From contig OY762937.1 in the NCBI GenBank assembly GCA_963667005.1, positions 1,116,001-1,180,000 of the forward strand: 64,000 nt of DNA, in the 5' to 3' direction. Source of the DNA: G963662605 sp963667005 (lineage in GTDB: Bacteria; Bacteroidota; Ignavibacteria; Ignavibacteriales; Ignavibacteriaceae). Both the position numbers and the translations under genes were made by a program. The notes beneath the pieces were generated by a model, which saw only the letters and a program-made list of their open reading frames with translations, did not search any database and was not told the DNA's origin. Below, piece by piece: positions 35,024 through 44,400 of this stretch (position 1 is its first letter; the number at the start of each line of letters is the position of its first letter).

Positions 35024-35953
35024 ATGTCAGAAAAATATTTCCGGTTTACTTGCCCGAAAAGCTTATCAGCTCTTTTAATAGTAGCGGCACTCCTATCAAC
35101 TGTTACGCGTGGACAGAGTTCTCTTCCTGTTGACACGATTAAAACCTATTTCAATAACGGTAAGGTTGCATCAGCTGTACCGTATTATCAAAACCACCCC
35201 GAAGGTATTGGTAGATTCTATTATGAGTCAGGCGTGTTACAAGAAGAGCGTACCTATCAGGCGGGGATTGTCTCGGGTACGGTAAAACGTTATGATGTCA
35301 CAGGCACGTTACGTGAGCTGTTCACTATTGAAAATGGCAAACGTGAAGGCGCAAGTTCGATTTATGACGAACGCGGCAATTTTGTTGAAGATAAAATGTA
35401 CTTCGCGGGTAGATTACAGCCGCCTGATACTTCATTCGCAATGCCGGAATCCAATGAACCGGCCTACGACACACAGAAAAATGTTCCACCCTCCGTTGCA
35501 GAAGAAAAACGGCCGGCGATTCTGGAAATGGAAGCTCTCCTTCCAGCCGACACATTGCTTATCGATCTTTCCGACTCCGCCGCTGTACAAAAACTACACC
35601 TTGCGGTTGTTCCTTCACCCCTTCACGGCATGAAGAATTTTTACGATTTGGTTTTTTACCCGTCGAAAGCCGTAGAAAAAAAGATTCAGGGCACCGTAAA
35701 AATTAAAGCACTGCTCGATCAATACGGGGACGTCTTAAATACGGAAATCGTAAAAGGAATCGGTTACGGCTGTGAAGAAGCTGCGAACATCGCCGTCTAT
35801 TACACTAAATTCATTCCAGCCGTCAGAAAAACTGAGCCGGTACCGTGTTATATCATTTTCCCCGTGACCTTCACATTGGACATCGTGCAACAGCAACAAG
35901 AAAACCTCCGCAAAGGTCAGCTGAACAAAGATATTAAACCAGGCACGGACTAA
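35024..35953 (+). CDS. MORN-type repeats plus TonB C-terminal domain, exported
   Basis: 309 residues. A signal peptide (LSALLIVAALLSTVTRGQ, about 13-30) is followed by two or three MORN-like repeats (GRFYYESGVLQEERTY, GTVKRYDVTGTLRELF, GASSIYDERGNFVEDK), a Pro-rich linker and a TonB C-terminal-type fold (about 225-295; QGTVKIKALLDQYGDVLNTE, then FIPAVRKTEPVPCYIIFPVT). Such proteins are common in Bacteroidota as periplasmic partners; a true energy-transducing role is not shown because no cytoplasmic anchor with a TonB box region is seen. It follows the HEPGH gene closely. Confidence 0.65.
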   Translation: MSEKYFRFTCPKSLSALLIVAALLSTVTRGQSSLPVDTIKTYFNNGKVASAVPYYQNHPEGIGRFYYESGVLQEERTYQAGIVSGTVKRYDVTGTLRELFTIENGKREGASSIYDERGNFVEDKMYFAGRLQPPDTSFAMPESNEPAYDTQKNVPPSVAEEKRPAILEMEALLPADTLLIDLSDSAAVQKLHLAVVPSPLHGMKNFYDLVFYPSKAVEKKIQGTVKIKALLDQYGDVLNTEIVKGIGYGCEEAANIAVYYTKFIPAVRKTEPVPCYIIFPVTFTLDIVQQQQENLRKGQLNKDIKPGTD

Positions 35954-35977
35954 GTTATCCTCTTAAAGCCAGAAATA

Positions 35978-36002
35978 GAACACGGATGACGCTGATTCAC
36001 GC
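35978..36002. repeat. Family B single end
   Basis: AATAGAACACGGATGACGCT then GATTCACGCGG matches one terminus of the B element. No matching second end is found before 36213, so it is a solo or broken copy. The remaining 200 bases to the AbiGi gene show nothing I recognise. Confidence 0.55.
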
Positions 36003-36212
36003 GGATTGTTTTTGTAAAGACAAGACAATAATTCACAGAAGTCCTTGAAGTGGCCACGCTCGACGCATCTGATACAAGAGTCTGTAGGTAAAGGTGCGCC
36101 AGATCGGGCGGACAGTGGGTGGTATGCGTCTAACTGTATTTAGAATGTTTCGATAAGACAAAAAACTATTCAAGCACCTTCTATGATAATAATCCAATAA
36201 ACGATCACGATC

Positions 36213-36956
36213 TTAAAAATCTTCTTGAATTCTTTCAACCGTAAGTATTTTCGATGAAAGTACTCTCTTTGTTTTGAAATCGTATTTTTCTTTTATTTCG
36301 TCTAATTTTGCAAGGAATTCATATATTTCATCTTCCTTATTTAAAATCAGATACCTTATATCACTAGGTTCAAATTCAAGTCTGTATTTGGATTTTTCCA
36401 AAGCGGTGTTTGAACTTTTTAACTCACTTTCGCTTGGCGATGAATAAAATGATAAACGCTTATCAAGGTCGGAAGGAATAAATCGCCATTCACGTTCATC
36501 AGTAAAATTGTAATTTTTAAGTGTTGTCATTAAGTTCTTTGAATAAAAATCACCACGAATCCGTTTTATAAATGTGCTTATTTTTAATGCATCTGGATCC
36601 GACCACCTTTCGTTAAAAAGTCCGGGAATGGCCGTTAAATACTCTTTATAGAGTGGTGAATCTTTTGATAAATAAAGCAATGGGTTCATGCCCTTTCTTA
36701 TACCCCAATCTTTGCTAAGACCTAGCCCATAAGAACCATAGATTTTAATGTGTTTACGGATTTGCGAAAAAGGCAAATCGCAGAAGCATACCATAGGGAA
36801 TGCAATGGTCATCCCGTCTTTAAATATTGAATAGTCTTCTGGGTAATATCTGGGATAAAAATTATTTTTAAGTATACTCAAGAGATTATCAAGCGAAGGC
36901 GTAAAATGGAACAATGTATTTGCACTTACAGCATTAAAATTGGCTGTTTCGTTCAT
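36213..36956 (-). CDS. AbiGi-like abortive phage resistance protein
   Basis: 247 residues resembling the AbiGi family (the antitoxin-like half of the lactococcal AbiG system): TLFHFTPSLDNLLSILKNNF near the start, then FPMVCFCDLPFSQIRKHIKI and YGSYGLGLSKDWGIRKGMNP, all family hallmarks. A C-terminal region includes DEREWRFIP, typical of this type of FHFT protein. No AbiGii gene is next to it. Instead it follows 39 bp after the Panacea antitoxin gene, on the same strand, making a three-gene unit. The stretch is AT-rich compared with neighbours. Confidence 0.75.
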   Translation of the reverse strand: MNETANFNAVSANTLFHFTPSLDNLLSILKNNFYPRYYPEDYSIFKDGMTIAFPMVCFCDLPFSQIRKHIKIYGSYGLGLSKDWGIRKGMNPLLYLSKDSPLYKEYLTAIPGLFNERWSDPDALKISTFIKRIRGDFYSKNLMTTLKNYNFTDEREWRFIPSDLDKRLSFYSSPSESELKSSNTALEKSKYRLEFEPSDIRYLILNKEDEIYEFLAKLDEIKEKYDFKTKRVLSSKILTVERIQEDF

Positions 36957-36995
36957 AAAATATTAATCCTTTGTTTTACACAATGTTTAGTTGAA

Positions 36996-37994
36996 CTAAC
37001 TCTTTATCAAAAACCCATATTTCTGATAGCTAATTTTGCCTTTGGATTTTTGTTTTTCAATCCATCCAGCCTCTTTGTGGCTTTGTTCAACTATGTTCGC
37101 TGTTGAAATCTTGTGAAATCTTTTTACTATGGCCGACATTGTGGCGATTTCACTATCGGTAAATAATGAAAGGTCGCATTCCTTTTCGGCAGAAAACTTT
37201 TCACGAATATCACTATTGTCCCAGCCCCAAACTTCCGGTTCAAGACTAAGGAGTCCGTTTTCGACCAACTCGCCGAATATAAAGTCGTAATTATCAAGAA
37301 CCGGTCCCATAGGAATAGCAGCGTACGGACAGCCGGAAATACTTTGAGCCGACTTGCTGAAATGCATAAAATCCGCATAGAACAAGTATTTATTGAGACG
37401 AACTCTGTACGGCGCTTCTTTGATGAAGAACAAAATCATATTCGCTAATTTATCAAAGTCCGGTATTGTGTAGCCCGTATATTCACTTGGGTTTGTCTTT
37501 GTATCGAATAAAACATCTATGTACGTTGACGGCAGCTCTTCTTTTTGTAAGATGCTTTGCAAATGCTTTTTTATCTTTTCGTATTCGCGGTCTTTCAGAA
37601 TAGATTTCTTCGTCTCAAGCACTGTTAAAAAGTCGCGAGTATTTTTTACAAGATTAAGTAACGTTGCCTGACTGTCGCCGGGTATCGCTCCTCCTTCGTA
37701 AAGCCGGTATTGATTTACTCCCAGTCCGAGAATTTCCGACATCTTAACCGCAGACAGACCGTACTTGTTTCTTAGTGCAGTTAATTGAGCGGGGAATGGG
37801 ATGTTGTGTCTTTCCCGGTATTGATTGTAAACCTGAAGTATATCAAGCGTATCTATTTCGTCGGTGGTAAATTCTTTTTTGCATGAATCACATTTAAAAT
37901 AATGCTCAAAGATTTCAAATGAATCATCGCGAAACATTCTCTGTCTTTTCTCAATTATTAATTCTGTTTTTCCGTCACAATACGGGCACTCCAT
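36996..37994 (-). CDS. Zinc/HTH antitoxin with Panacea (DUF4065, SocA-like) domain
   Basis: 332 residues. The N-terminus is an MqsA-like zinc ribbon (MECPYCDG and FKCDSCKKEF, Cys at about 3, 6, 34, 37). An Xre-type helix-turn-helix follows (LRNKYGLSAVKMSEILGLGV, about 69-88, then RLYEGG). From about 175 the Panacea/GepA fold is recognisable: DKLANMILFFIKEAPYRVRL, LNKYLFYADFMHFSKSAQSI and AIPMGPVLDNY. This domain neutralises varied toxins in hyper-promiscuous systems (known of the family). The gene lies 14 bp after the toxin-like gene; HTH presence suggests it represses its own operon. Confidence 0.85.
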   Translation of the reverse strand: MECPYCDGKTELIIEKRQRMFRDDSFEIFEHYFKCDSCKKEFTTDEIDTLDILQVYNQYRERHNIPFPAQLTALRNKYGLSAVKMSEILGLGVNQYRLYEGGAIPGDSQATLLNLVKNTRDFLTVLETKKSILKDREYEKIKKHLQSILQKEELPSTYIDVLFDTKTNPSEYTGYTIPDFDKLANMILFFIKEAPYRVRLNKYLFYADFMHFSKSAQSISGCPYAAIPMGPVLDNYDFIFGELVENGLLSLEPEVWGWDNSDIREKFSAEKECDLSLFTDSEIATMSAIVKRFHKISTANIVEQSHKEAGWIEKQKSKGKISYQKYGFLIKS

Positions 37995-38008
37995 GACGTG
38001 TATCCTTT

Positions 38009-38374
38009 TTATCTAAACTTATATGTAATTGGTCTTTCGGCAACATGAAATGAAATGCATATCACCGGCCTATTCGTTTTCCCAAAGTTTATTTTAATGT
38101 AAACTTCTTTCCCATTAACGCTCTTTCCAAATTCCCAATAATCGGGATTGCTTGTATCGTTCGAATCTTTTGTCGGCCCTCTATAATAATCATCAACTTC
38201 AAGTTCATTGAGGAAATCTGTTCGTTGCTGCGGTGTTATCTCAAGATCAAGGAGGGCTTGCTTGTTTTTCTCCCTTACTTCGTATATGATGCTAAAGGTT
38301 TTCAATTTCTCCTTGAAATACTTCAGAAAACTTTCCACATCGTCTTTTGTTGTTTGTATCTTCCCTGATGGCAT
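38009..38374 (-). CDS. Toxin-like protein, MqsR/RelE-type
   Basis: 121 residues. The C-terminal half (DYYRGPTKDSNDTSNPDYWE, FGKSVNGKEVYIKINFGK, RPVICISFHVAERPI) has the short-strand pattern of MqsR/RelE-superfamily mRNA interferases. The partner is a zinc-ribbon/HTH/Panacea antitoxin that starts 14 bp later, supporting the toxin call. The gene order is toxin first, as in mqsRA. Catalytic residues cannot be fixed by eye. Confidence 0.7.
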   Translation of the reverse strand: MPSGKIQTTKDDVESFLKYFKEKLKTFSIIYEVREKNKQALLDLEITPQQRTDFLNELEVDDYYRGPTKDSNDTSNPDYWEFGKSVNGKEVYIKINFGKTNRPVICISFHVAERPITYKFR

Positions 38375-38732
38375 CTATATATATCTGATAATATGATGGT
38401 AAATATAATGCCTGAGATTTCAAGAAACAACTTTAAAGTTGTAATAATGACAATAAATTGTAAAAATTAAATGACAAAGTTGTCTATTGCGGGTGGTGGA
38501 ATATTCGCGATGGATGGTTAATTACAGAAAAATGATAAAATTTCCTGATTTTTTGCGGCCGATTTCTCAAAAAGTTATTCGTGCCCGCCCGCCGATGGCG
38601 TGGTCATCCGCGTTCTATCAAGGCCGAGATAGTAATTTCAAGCCTCATTTTCCCGCTAAATACCATATTTTACAATAAAATAGGTTGATTTTTGATGAAA
38701 AAACCGATAAGTTATCTATCTTAATTTCGTCT
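38375..38732. other. Intergenic region with a family B right end
   Basis: Mostly AT-rich with no supported gene. At 38582-38620 a GC-rich tract (GCCCGCCCGCCGATGGCGTG) is directly followed by TCATCCGCGTTCTATC, the right terminus of family B, comparable to the GC-rich insert within the B termini at 26999 and 31949. The yggS promoter should lie in the last 100 bases. Confidence 0.5.
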
Positions 38733-39416
38733 ATGATTTCGGAAAATATACAACTTATCCGGCAGCGGATAAAAGATGCTTGTTTACGGTCGGGCAGACA
38801 ACCCGGCGATGTTACGCTTATCGCGGTTTCGAAGAATTTCGAGGTGTCCCATATACGGGAAGCGATGGCGGCAGGCATGACCCGGTTCGGTGAAAATAAA
38901 CCGCAGGAGTTGAGGTCGAAGTTTTCTGAGATCGGCAACGCGGTTACATGGGACCTTATCGGTCATTTACAGACGAATAAGGTTAAATACGCGGTTGATA
39001 ACGCGGATTTTATTCATTCGATCGATTCTTTAAAGCTTGCGGAGGAAGTGTCGAAGCAGGCAGCGAAGAAATCAAAAAAGCAGAACATTCTTCTGGAAGT
39101 GAAAACTTCGGATGAGGAAACCAAATTCGGTATGGCTGATGCGGATGCCGTAATGCGTACTGCCGAATACTGCATGTCGCAGGAGCATTTGCAGTTATGC
39201 GGATTGATGACGATGGCTCCTTTTGTTGATGATGAAAAAATCATCAGGGCATCGTTCCGTGATTTGTACGAGCTTCGTGAAAAGATGCTCACCCGTGGTT
39301 TTCCGGTTAAGGAGCTTTCTATGGGAATGACAGGCGATTTTGAGTTTGCCATTGATGAAGGTGCGACGCTTGTGCGTATAGGAACTGCAATTTTTGGCGT
39401 AAGAAATTATCTATAA
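38733..39416 (+). CDS. YggS/PLPBP family pyridoxal-phosphate homeostasis protein
   Basis: 227 residues, a single TIM-barrel like the alanine racemase N-domain, which holds pyridoxal phosphate without enzymatic activity and buffers B6 vitamers. Hallmarks are DVTLIAVSKNFEVSHI (PLP lysine in AVSK), RFGENKPQEL, WDLIGHLQTNKVKY and LSMGMTGDFEFAIDEGATLV with RIGTAIFG at the end. ATG 38733 is preferred to a TTG at 38685 because family members begin near ISENIQLIRQRI. It starts a long + strand run, with DivIVA 14 bp downstream. Confidence 0.92.
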   Translation: MISENIQLIRQRIKDACLRSGRQPGDVTLIAVSKNFEVSHIREAMAAGMTRFGENKPQELRSKFSEIGNAVTWDLIGHLQTNKVKYAVDNADFIHSIDSLKLAEEVSKQAAKKSKKQNILLEVKTSDEETKFGMADADAVMRTAEYCMSQEHLQLCGLMTMAPFVDDEKIIRASFRDLYELREKMLTRGFPVKELSMGMTGDFEFAIDEGATLVRIGTAIFGVRNYL

Positions 39417-39430
39417 TTGAGTAACACATT

Positions 39431-39967
39431 ATGAGATTATCAGCGGTTAGTATAAAACATCAGGAATTCAATAAGGTCTTCCGCGGCTTTGATGCCGAGG
39501 AGGTACAGGCATTCCTTGAGAAGATTGCGGATGATTATGAAGAACTGCAGACAGAGAATGAAACTCTGAAAAAGCAGATCGAAGAAGCTGAAGAACAGCT
39601 CGTCGAATTCCGCCGTATTGAAAAAAATCTTCAGGAAACACTGCTGAAAGCACAGGAAAATTCTGCCAAGTCAATTGAGTCGTCAAAAAAACAGACGAAC
39701 CTCATGCTGAAAGAAGCTGAGATAAAGGCACAGCAGATCATTGAAAAAGCAAAAGAATACGCAAATGAAGTGCGGAGTTCGATTATTAACCTGCGCGAAG
39801 AACGCGATCTCATTATTGCAAAACTGCGCGCTATCGTTAACTCGCAGGCGAATTTACTTGAAATGAAAGTTGAAAAAGCGGGCGATGAACCGGTCGCCGA
39901 AAAGAAGACCGAAACCCCAAAGAAACACCAAATCAATATTGACCAAGTTATAGAAAAATTACTATGA
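39431..39967 (+). CDS. DivIVA domain protein
   Basis: 178 residues. The N-terminal DivIVA motif is complete (LSAVSIKHQEFNKVFRGFDA, then EEVQAFLEKIADDYEEL) and a long parallel coiled coil (about 35-140) follows, with a Lys/Glu-rich tail (AEKKTETPKKHQINIDQVIE). DivIVA proteins bind curved membrane and recruit pole or septum partners. It is found in Chlorobi/Ignavibacteria-type genomes next to the same genes (from memory). Its stop overlaps the PNP start (ATGA). Confidence 0.88.
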   Translation: MRLSAVSIKHQEFNKVFRGFDAEEVQAFLEKIADDYEELQTENETLKKQIEEAEEQLVEFRRIEKNLQETLLKAQENSAKSIESSKKQTNLMLKEAEIKAQQIIEKAKEYANEVRSSIINLREERDLIIAKLRAIVNSQANLLEMKVEKAGDEPVAEKKTETPKKHQINIDQVIEKLL

Positions 39968-40791
39968 GTACTTTACAGAGCTCGTTACAGGAAACAATTG
40001 CAGCTATTCGCGAACATACGGCGGAGACCTATCCTGTCGGCATTATTCTTGGTACCGGACTCGGTGGTTTGGTAAAAGAAATTGAAGAACGTCTTGAAAT
40101 TGAATACTCGGATATCCCGCATTTCCCGTTATCAACGGTAGAATCGCATCAGGGTAAATTGATCTTCGGTAAACTCGGCGGCAAAAATGTTGTTGCCATG
40201 CAGGGACGCTTTCATTATTACGAAGGCTACACCATGCAGGAGATCACGTACCCTGAACGCGTCATGAAATTGCTCGGTGTTGAAACCCTGATTGTTTCCA
40301 ACGCGTGCGGAGGGATGAATCCCTTTTACCGCCGCGGTGATGTTATGCTTATCGCCGATCACATCAACCTGTTAGGCGATAATCCACTCATCGGAAAAAA
40401 CGCCGATGAATTCGGGCCGCGTTTCCCGGATATGAGCGAAGCATACAGCAAAGAATTAATAGAACTTGCTGAGCGTATCGCGCTTGAAAATAAAATTCAT
40501 GTTCATAAAGGCGTGTTTGTGGCAGTCTCCGGACCGAACCTCGAAACACGTGCAGAGTATCGTTTCCTTAGGGGCATTGGCGCCGATGTCGTCGGTATGT
40601 CAACTGTACCCGAGTGTATTGTGGCGAATCACATGGGAATGAAAGTCCTGGGTATCAGCATCATCACGGATGAATGTTTCCCTGATGCTTTAAAACCCGT
40701 CAGCCTTGAAGAGGTGATCGCGGCGGCAAATGCGGCTGAACCGAAGATGAGTTTAATTATGAAAGAAGTTGTAAAGAGTTTGCCATGCTAA
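39964..40791 (+). CDS. Purine nucleoside phosphorylase (trimeric, inosine/guanosine type)
   Basis: 275 residues of the class II PNP/MTA phosphorylase family, which splits purine nucleosides with phosphate to base and ribose-1-phosphate. Signatures: VGIILGTGLGGLVKEI, VAMQGRFHYYEGYTMQEI, VSNACGGMNP, SGPNLETRAEYRFLRG and GMSTVPECIVANHMGMKVLG. All are conserved and length is normal. Overlaps DivIVA by 4 bp and the next membrane gene by 7 bp, so the three are translated together. Confidence 0.93.
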   Translation: MSTLQSSLQETIAAIREHTAETYPVGIILGTGLGGLVKEIEERLEIEYSDIPHFPLSTVESHQGKLIFGKLGGKNVVAMQGRFHYYEGYTMQEITYPERVMKLLGVETLIVSNACGGMNPFYRRGDVMLIADHINLLGDNPLIGKNADEFGPRFPDMSEAYSKELIELAERIALENKIHVHKGVFVAVSGPNLETRAEYRFLRGIGADVVGMSTVPECIVANHMGMKVLGISIITDECFPDALKPVSLEEVIAAANAAEPKMSLIMKEVVKSLPC

Positions 40792-41399
40792 AAAGAGGAT
40801 TGATTTCGTATACCACGCCGCTGCTTTTTGCAGTGCTGATATTCATGTCGGATTTTTTGGAGACTTCGCTCTTTAAATTCGGCGATCTGAATTTCGCGTT
40901 CTGGTTTATCCTCTCCGTCTTTTGTTTTGGCGCGGGATGGTTTATGGTAAAGTCTTTTGGATATCAGCCGGCGGGCAAAATGATATTTGCCATCTCAATC
41001 GGAACTGCGATTGTGAGCGTATTTATCGTGGTACTTTTCCGCGAATATTTTAACGCTTCAAATCCGACGTTTGAAAATATTTTTCTGTTCGCATTGCGGA
41101 ATTTCTTCCTCGGAGCAATGGGCTTCTTCGGCCTTGCAATACGTGAATTGTGGGCGATGCATTCAACAATGCTGATGCAGTCGGAAAAGATTAAGTTGAT
41201 TGAAGAAACAATAAAAGATTCAAAAAAAGAGAGCGAACTTATTATTAAGGAAGCTCAGGTGCAGGCTGCAAAGCTGATTAACGATGCAGAAGCTGCCGCC
41301 AAAAATATCTTTCTGAGAAAAGAACGCGTTGAAAAAGAATTGCGTGATTTTATCCAGATAGAAAAAGAACTGATTAAAAAATACGAAGAAACTAAATAG
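40785..41399 (+). CDS. Membrane protein with C-terminal coiled coil, unknown
   Basis: 204 residues. Four hydrophobic helices (about 8-25, 35-55, 63-87 and 97-117) are followed by a soluble, strongly charged coiled coil (about 130-204; IEETIKDSKKESELIIKEAQ then AAKLINDAEAAAKNIFLRKE). The tail looks like the coiled coil of the DivIVA protein two genes upstream (both have KEA-Q-A-type heptads), which hints at interaction. Overlap with PNP supports one operon. No family name is recognised. Confidence 0.65.
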   Translation: MLKRGLISYTTPLLFAVLIFMSDFLETSLFKFGDLNFAFWFILSVFCFGAGWFMVKSFGYQPAGKMIFAISIGTAIVSVFIVVLFREYFNASNPTFENIFLFALRNFFLGAMGFFGLAIRELWAMHSTMLMQSEKIKLIEETIKDSKKESELIIKEAQVQAAKLINDAEAAAKNIFLRKERVEKELRDFIQIEKELIKKYEETK

Positions 41400-41491
41400 A
41401 CCGAACGGCACGGATTGCAGTCCCGCTCCGCGTGAAAATTATCTGCTTATGTCCGCTCGAATTACTACTTTAAAATATGGTGCATTGATCA

Positions 41492-44400
41492 ATGGCTAAA
41501 TATAAGACTCTTCCCGATCAAATTAACTATCCAGCGATAGAAAAAGAGATCCTGAAGTATTGGGAAGAACACAATATATTCGAAAAAAGTATCTCTACGA
41601 GAGAAGGTTCCAAATCATTTACATTTTATGAAGGGCCTCCGACGGCTAACGGTAAGCCCGGTATTCATCACGTTATGGCGCGTTCACTGAAAGACCTTGT
41701 GTGCCGGTATAAAACCATGCAGGGATATCAGGTCCACCGCAAAGCCGGATGGGACACACACGGACTGCCGGTTGAAATTGAGGTCGAGAAAAAGCTTGGC
41801 ATTAAAGCAAAGAGTGAAATTCCGCTCTTTGGTGTTGAGAAATATAACAAAGCATGCCGCGAATCTGTTTTTACCTATAAGGATTTGTGGGAGCAGATGA
41901 CCCACCGCATGGGCTACTGGCTCAACCTTGAAGATGCATACATTACTTGTACTAATGAATATATCGAATCGGTATGGTGGTCGTTAAAGACGTTGTTCGA
42001 CCGCGGACTGATTTACAAAGATTATAAAATTGTTCCACAGTGTCCGCGTTCCGAGACCGTGCTTTCATCGCATGAACTCGCGCTCGGTTACCGCATGACA
42101 AAAGATCCGTCCGTTTATATCCTTTTTAAGATAAAGGGACAGGATGCATACTTCCTTGTTTGGACGACAACACCATGGACACTTATTTCCAACGTTGCAC
42201 TCGCAGTTGGTAAAGATGTTGACTATGTAAAAGTTCACCACAAAGAAAAGAATATTATTCTTGCCAAAGCACGCCTTGCGGCGCTTGACGGCGAATATGA
42301 AATTCTTGAAGAGTTCAAAGGCGAAGCACTTGAACACGTTGAATACGAACAGTTGATGAACTACGTTTCCACCGACAAAAAAGCTTTTTATGTTTTGCTC
42401 GGCGATTTTGTCAGTACGGAAGACGGTTCAGGTATTGTTCATATCGCTCCGGCTTTCGGTGCTGATGACTATGAAATTTCTAAGAAGTACGGACTCCCGA
42501 TGTTCCAGCCGGTAACACGCGGCGGAAGATTTACGGATGAAGTAACCGACTTTGCCGGCCAGTTTGTAAAAGATGCCGATGCAGGCATTATGCAAAAACT
42601 GAAAGCCGAAGGCAAGATGTATAAAAAGGGAGTTATTGAACACTCCTACCCGTTCTCATGGCGCTTTGACGATGTGCCGGTTATTTACTACGCACGCGAG
42701 TCATGGTTCATCAGAACAACTTCCATCGCCGACAAGATGATCGAATTGAATAAAACGATCAACTGGTGCCCGCCTGAAGTCGGCGCGGGACGCTTCGGTA
42801 ACTGGCTTGAAGATAACAAAGATTGGGCTCTATCACGCGACCGCTATTGGGCAACTCCGCTTCCTATCTGGGTCAGCGATAAGGGCGAGATGTTCGCCGT
42901 TGGTTCAATTGCCGAATTGGGCGAAGGTTTTACTGTTGATGAAAACGGTAAAAGATCCTACGTAAAAGACATGAAGGAAATTGATCTTCATAAACCTTTT
43001 GTAGATAATATTTTATTTGAAAAAGACGGACAGCTTTTCAAGCGTACGCCTGAACTGATTGACGTTTGGTATGATTCGGGTTCTATGCCGTTTGCACAGT
43101 ATCACTATCCTTTTGAAAATAAAGAATGGTTCGAAGCAAACTTCCCGGCAGATTATATCTCTGAAGGTATTGACCAAACACGCGGATGGTTTTACACCAT
43201 GCATGCTATTGGCACTATGCTCTTCGGTTCGATCGCATATAAGAACTGCCTTGTCAACGATCTTATCCTTGACAAGAAGGGTTTGAAAATGTCCAAGTCG
43301 AAAGGCAACACAGTTGACCCATTCGGCCTGTTTGATAAATACGGTGCAGACGCGACCCGTTGGTATTTGATTATCAACAGTCCGCCATGGCGCCCGACAT
43401 TGTTTAATGAAGAAGACCTGGTTGATTATCAGCGCAAATTCTTCGGAACATTGTACAACACATACGCGTTCTTTACGTTGTATGCAAACATTGACGGATT
43501 TACCTTCAAAGAAGATTTGCTGCCGTACGAAAACCGTCCGGAAATAGATCGCTGGATCATCTCGAAGCTCAATTCGGTTGTTGAAGAATATCAGCAATTA
43601 ATGGACGCTTATGATGTGACGAAAGCCACAAGATTGATCGCTTCGTTTACCATAGATCATCTGTCAAATTGGTACGTTCGTCGCTGCCGGCGCCGTTTCT
43701 GGAAGTCGGAAATGAACGCGAACAAGCTTTCGGCCTATCAAACATTGTACGAATGCTTAATTACTGTTTGCAAATTATCCGCTCCCTTTGTACCTTTCAC
43801 GAGTGAAGAAATTTTCAGTAATCTGAATAACGTCACGAAACTCGAAAAAGTCGAATCCATCCACTTGTCGGATTTTCCGAAAGTCGGATATCGTGACCTG
43901 GCTTTGGAAGAGAAAATGGATATTGCGCAGAGAGTTGTAACTATGGGACGCGCAATGAGAGCAAAGCATAACATGAAAGTTCGTCAACCGCTTTTGAAAA
44001 TGATGGTTGCCGTTGATGAATCGAAACGTGATGCTTTGACAAAGATGAACGATGTTATTCTGGAAGAACTGAACATTAAAGAAATGATTGTTCTTACTGA
44101 TGATGCCGGAATCGTGCAGAAATCGGCAAAGCCGAATTTCAAAGCGATCGGACCGAAACACGGTAAAAAAGCTAATCCGGTTGCAAATGCTATTCGTGCA
44201 TTGAACGGCGAGCAGATTGCAGTACTTGAAAAAGGCACTCCGGTTACAGTCCGGATTGATGGAGCCGATGTTGAGATTGCAAAAGAAGATGTTGAAATCA
44301 TCCGTTCCGAAATTCAGGGCTGGATTGTCCAGAATGAAGAAGGAATTACTGTCGCTCTCGATACCGAACTGAACAATGACCTCGTTGCAGAGGGAATTGC

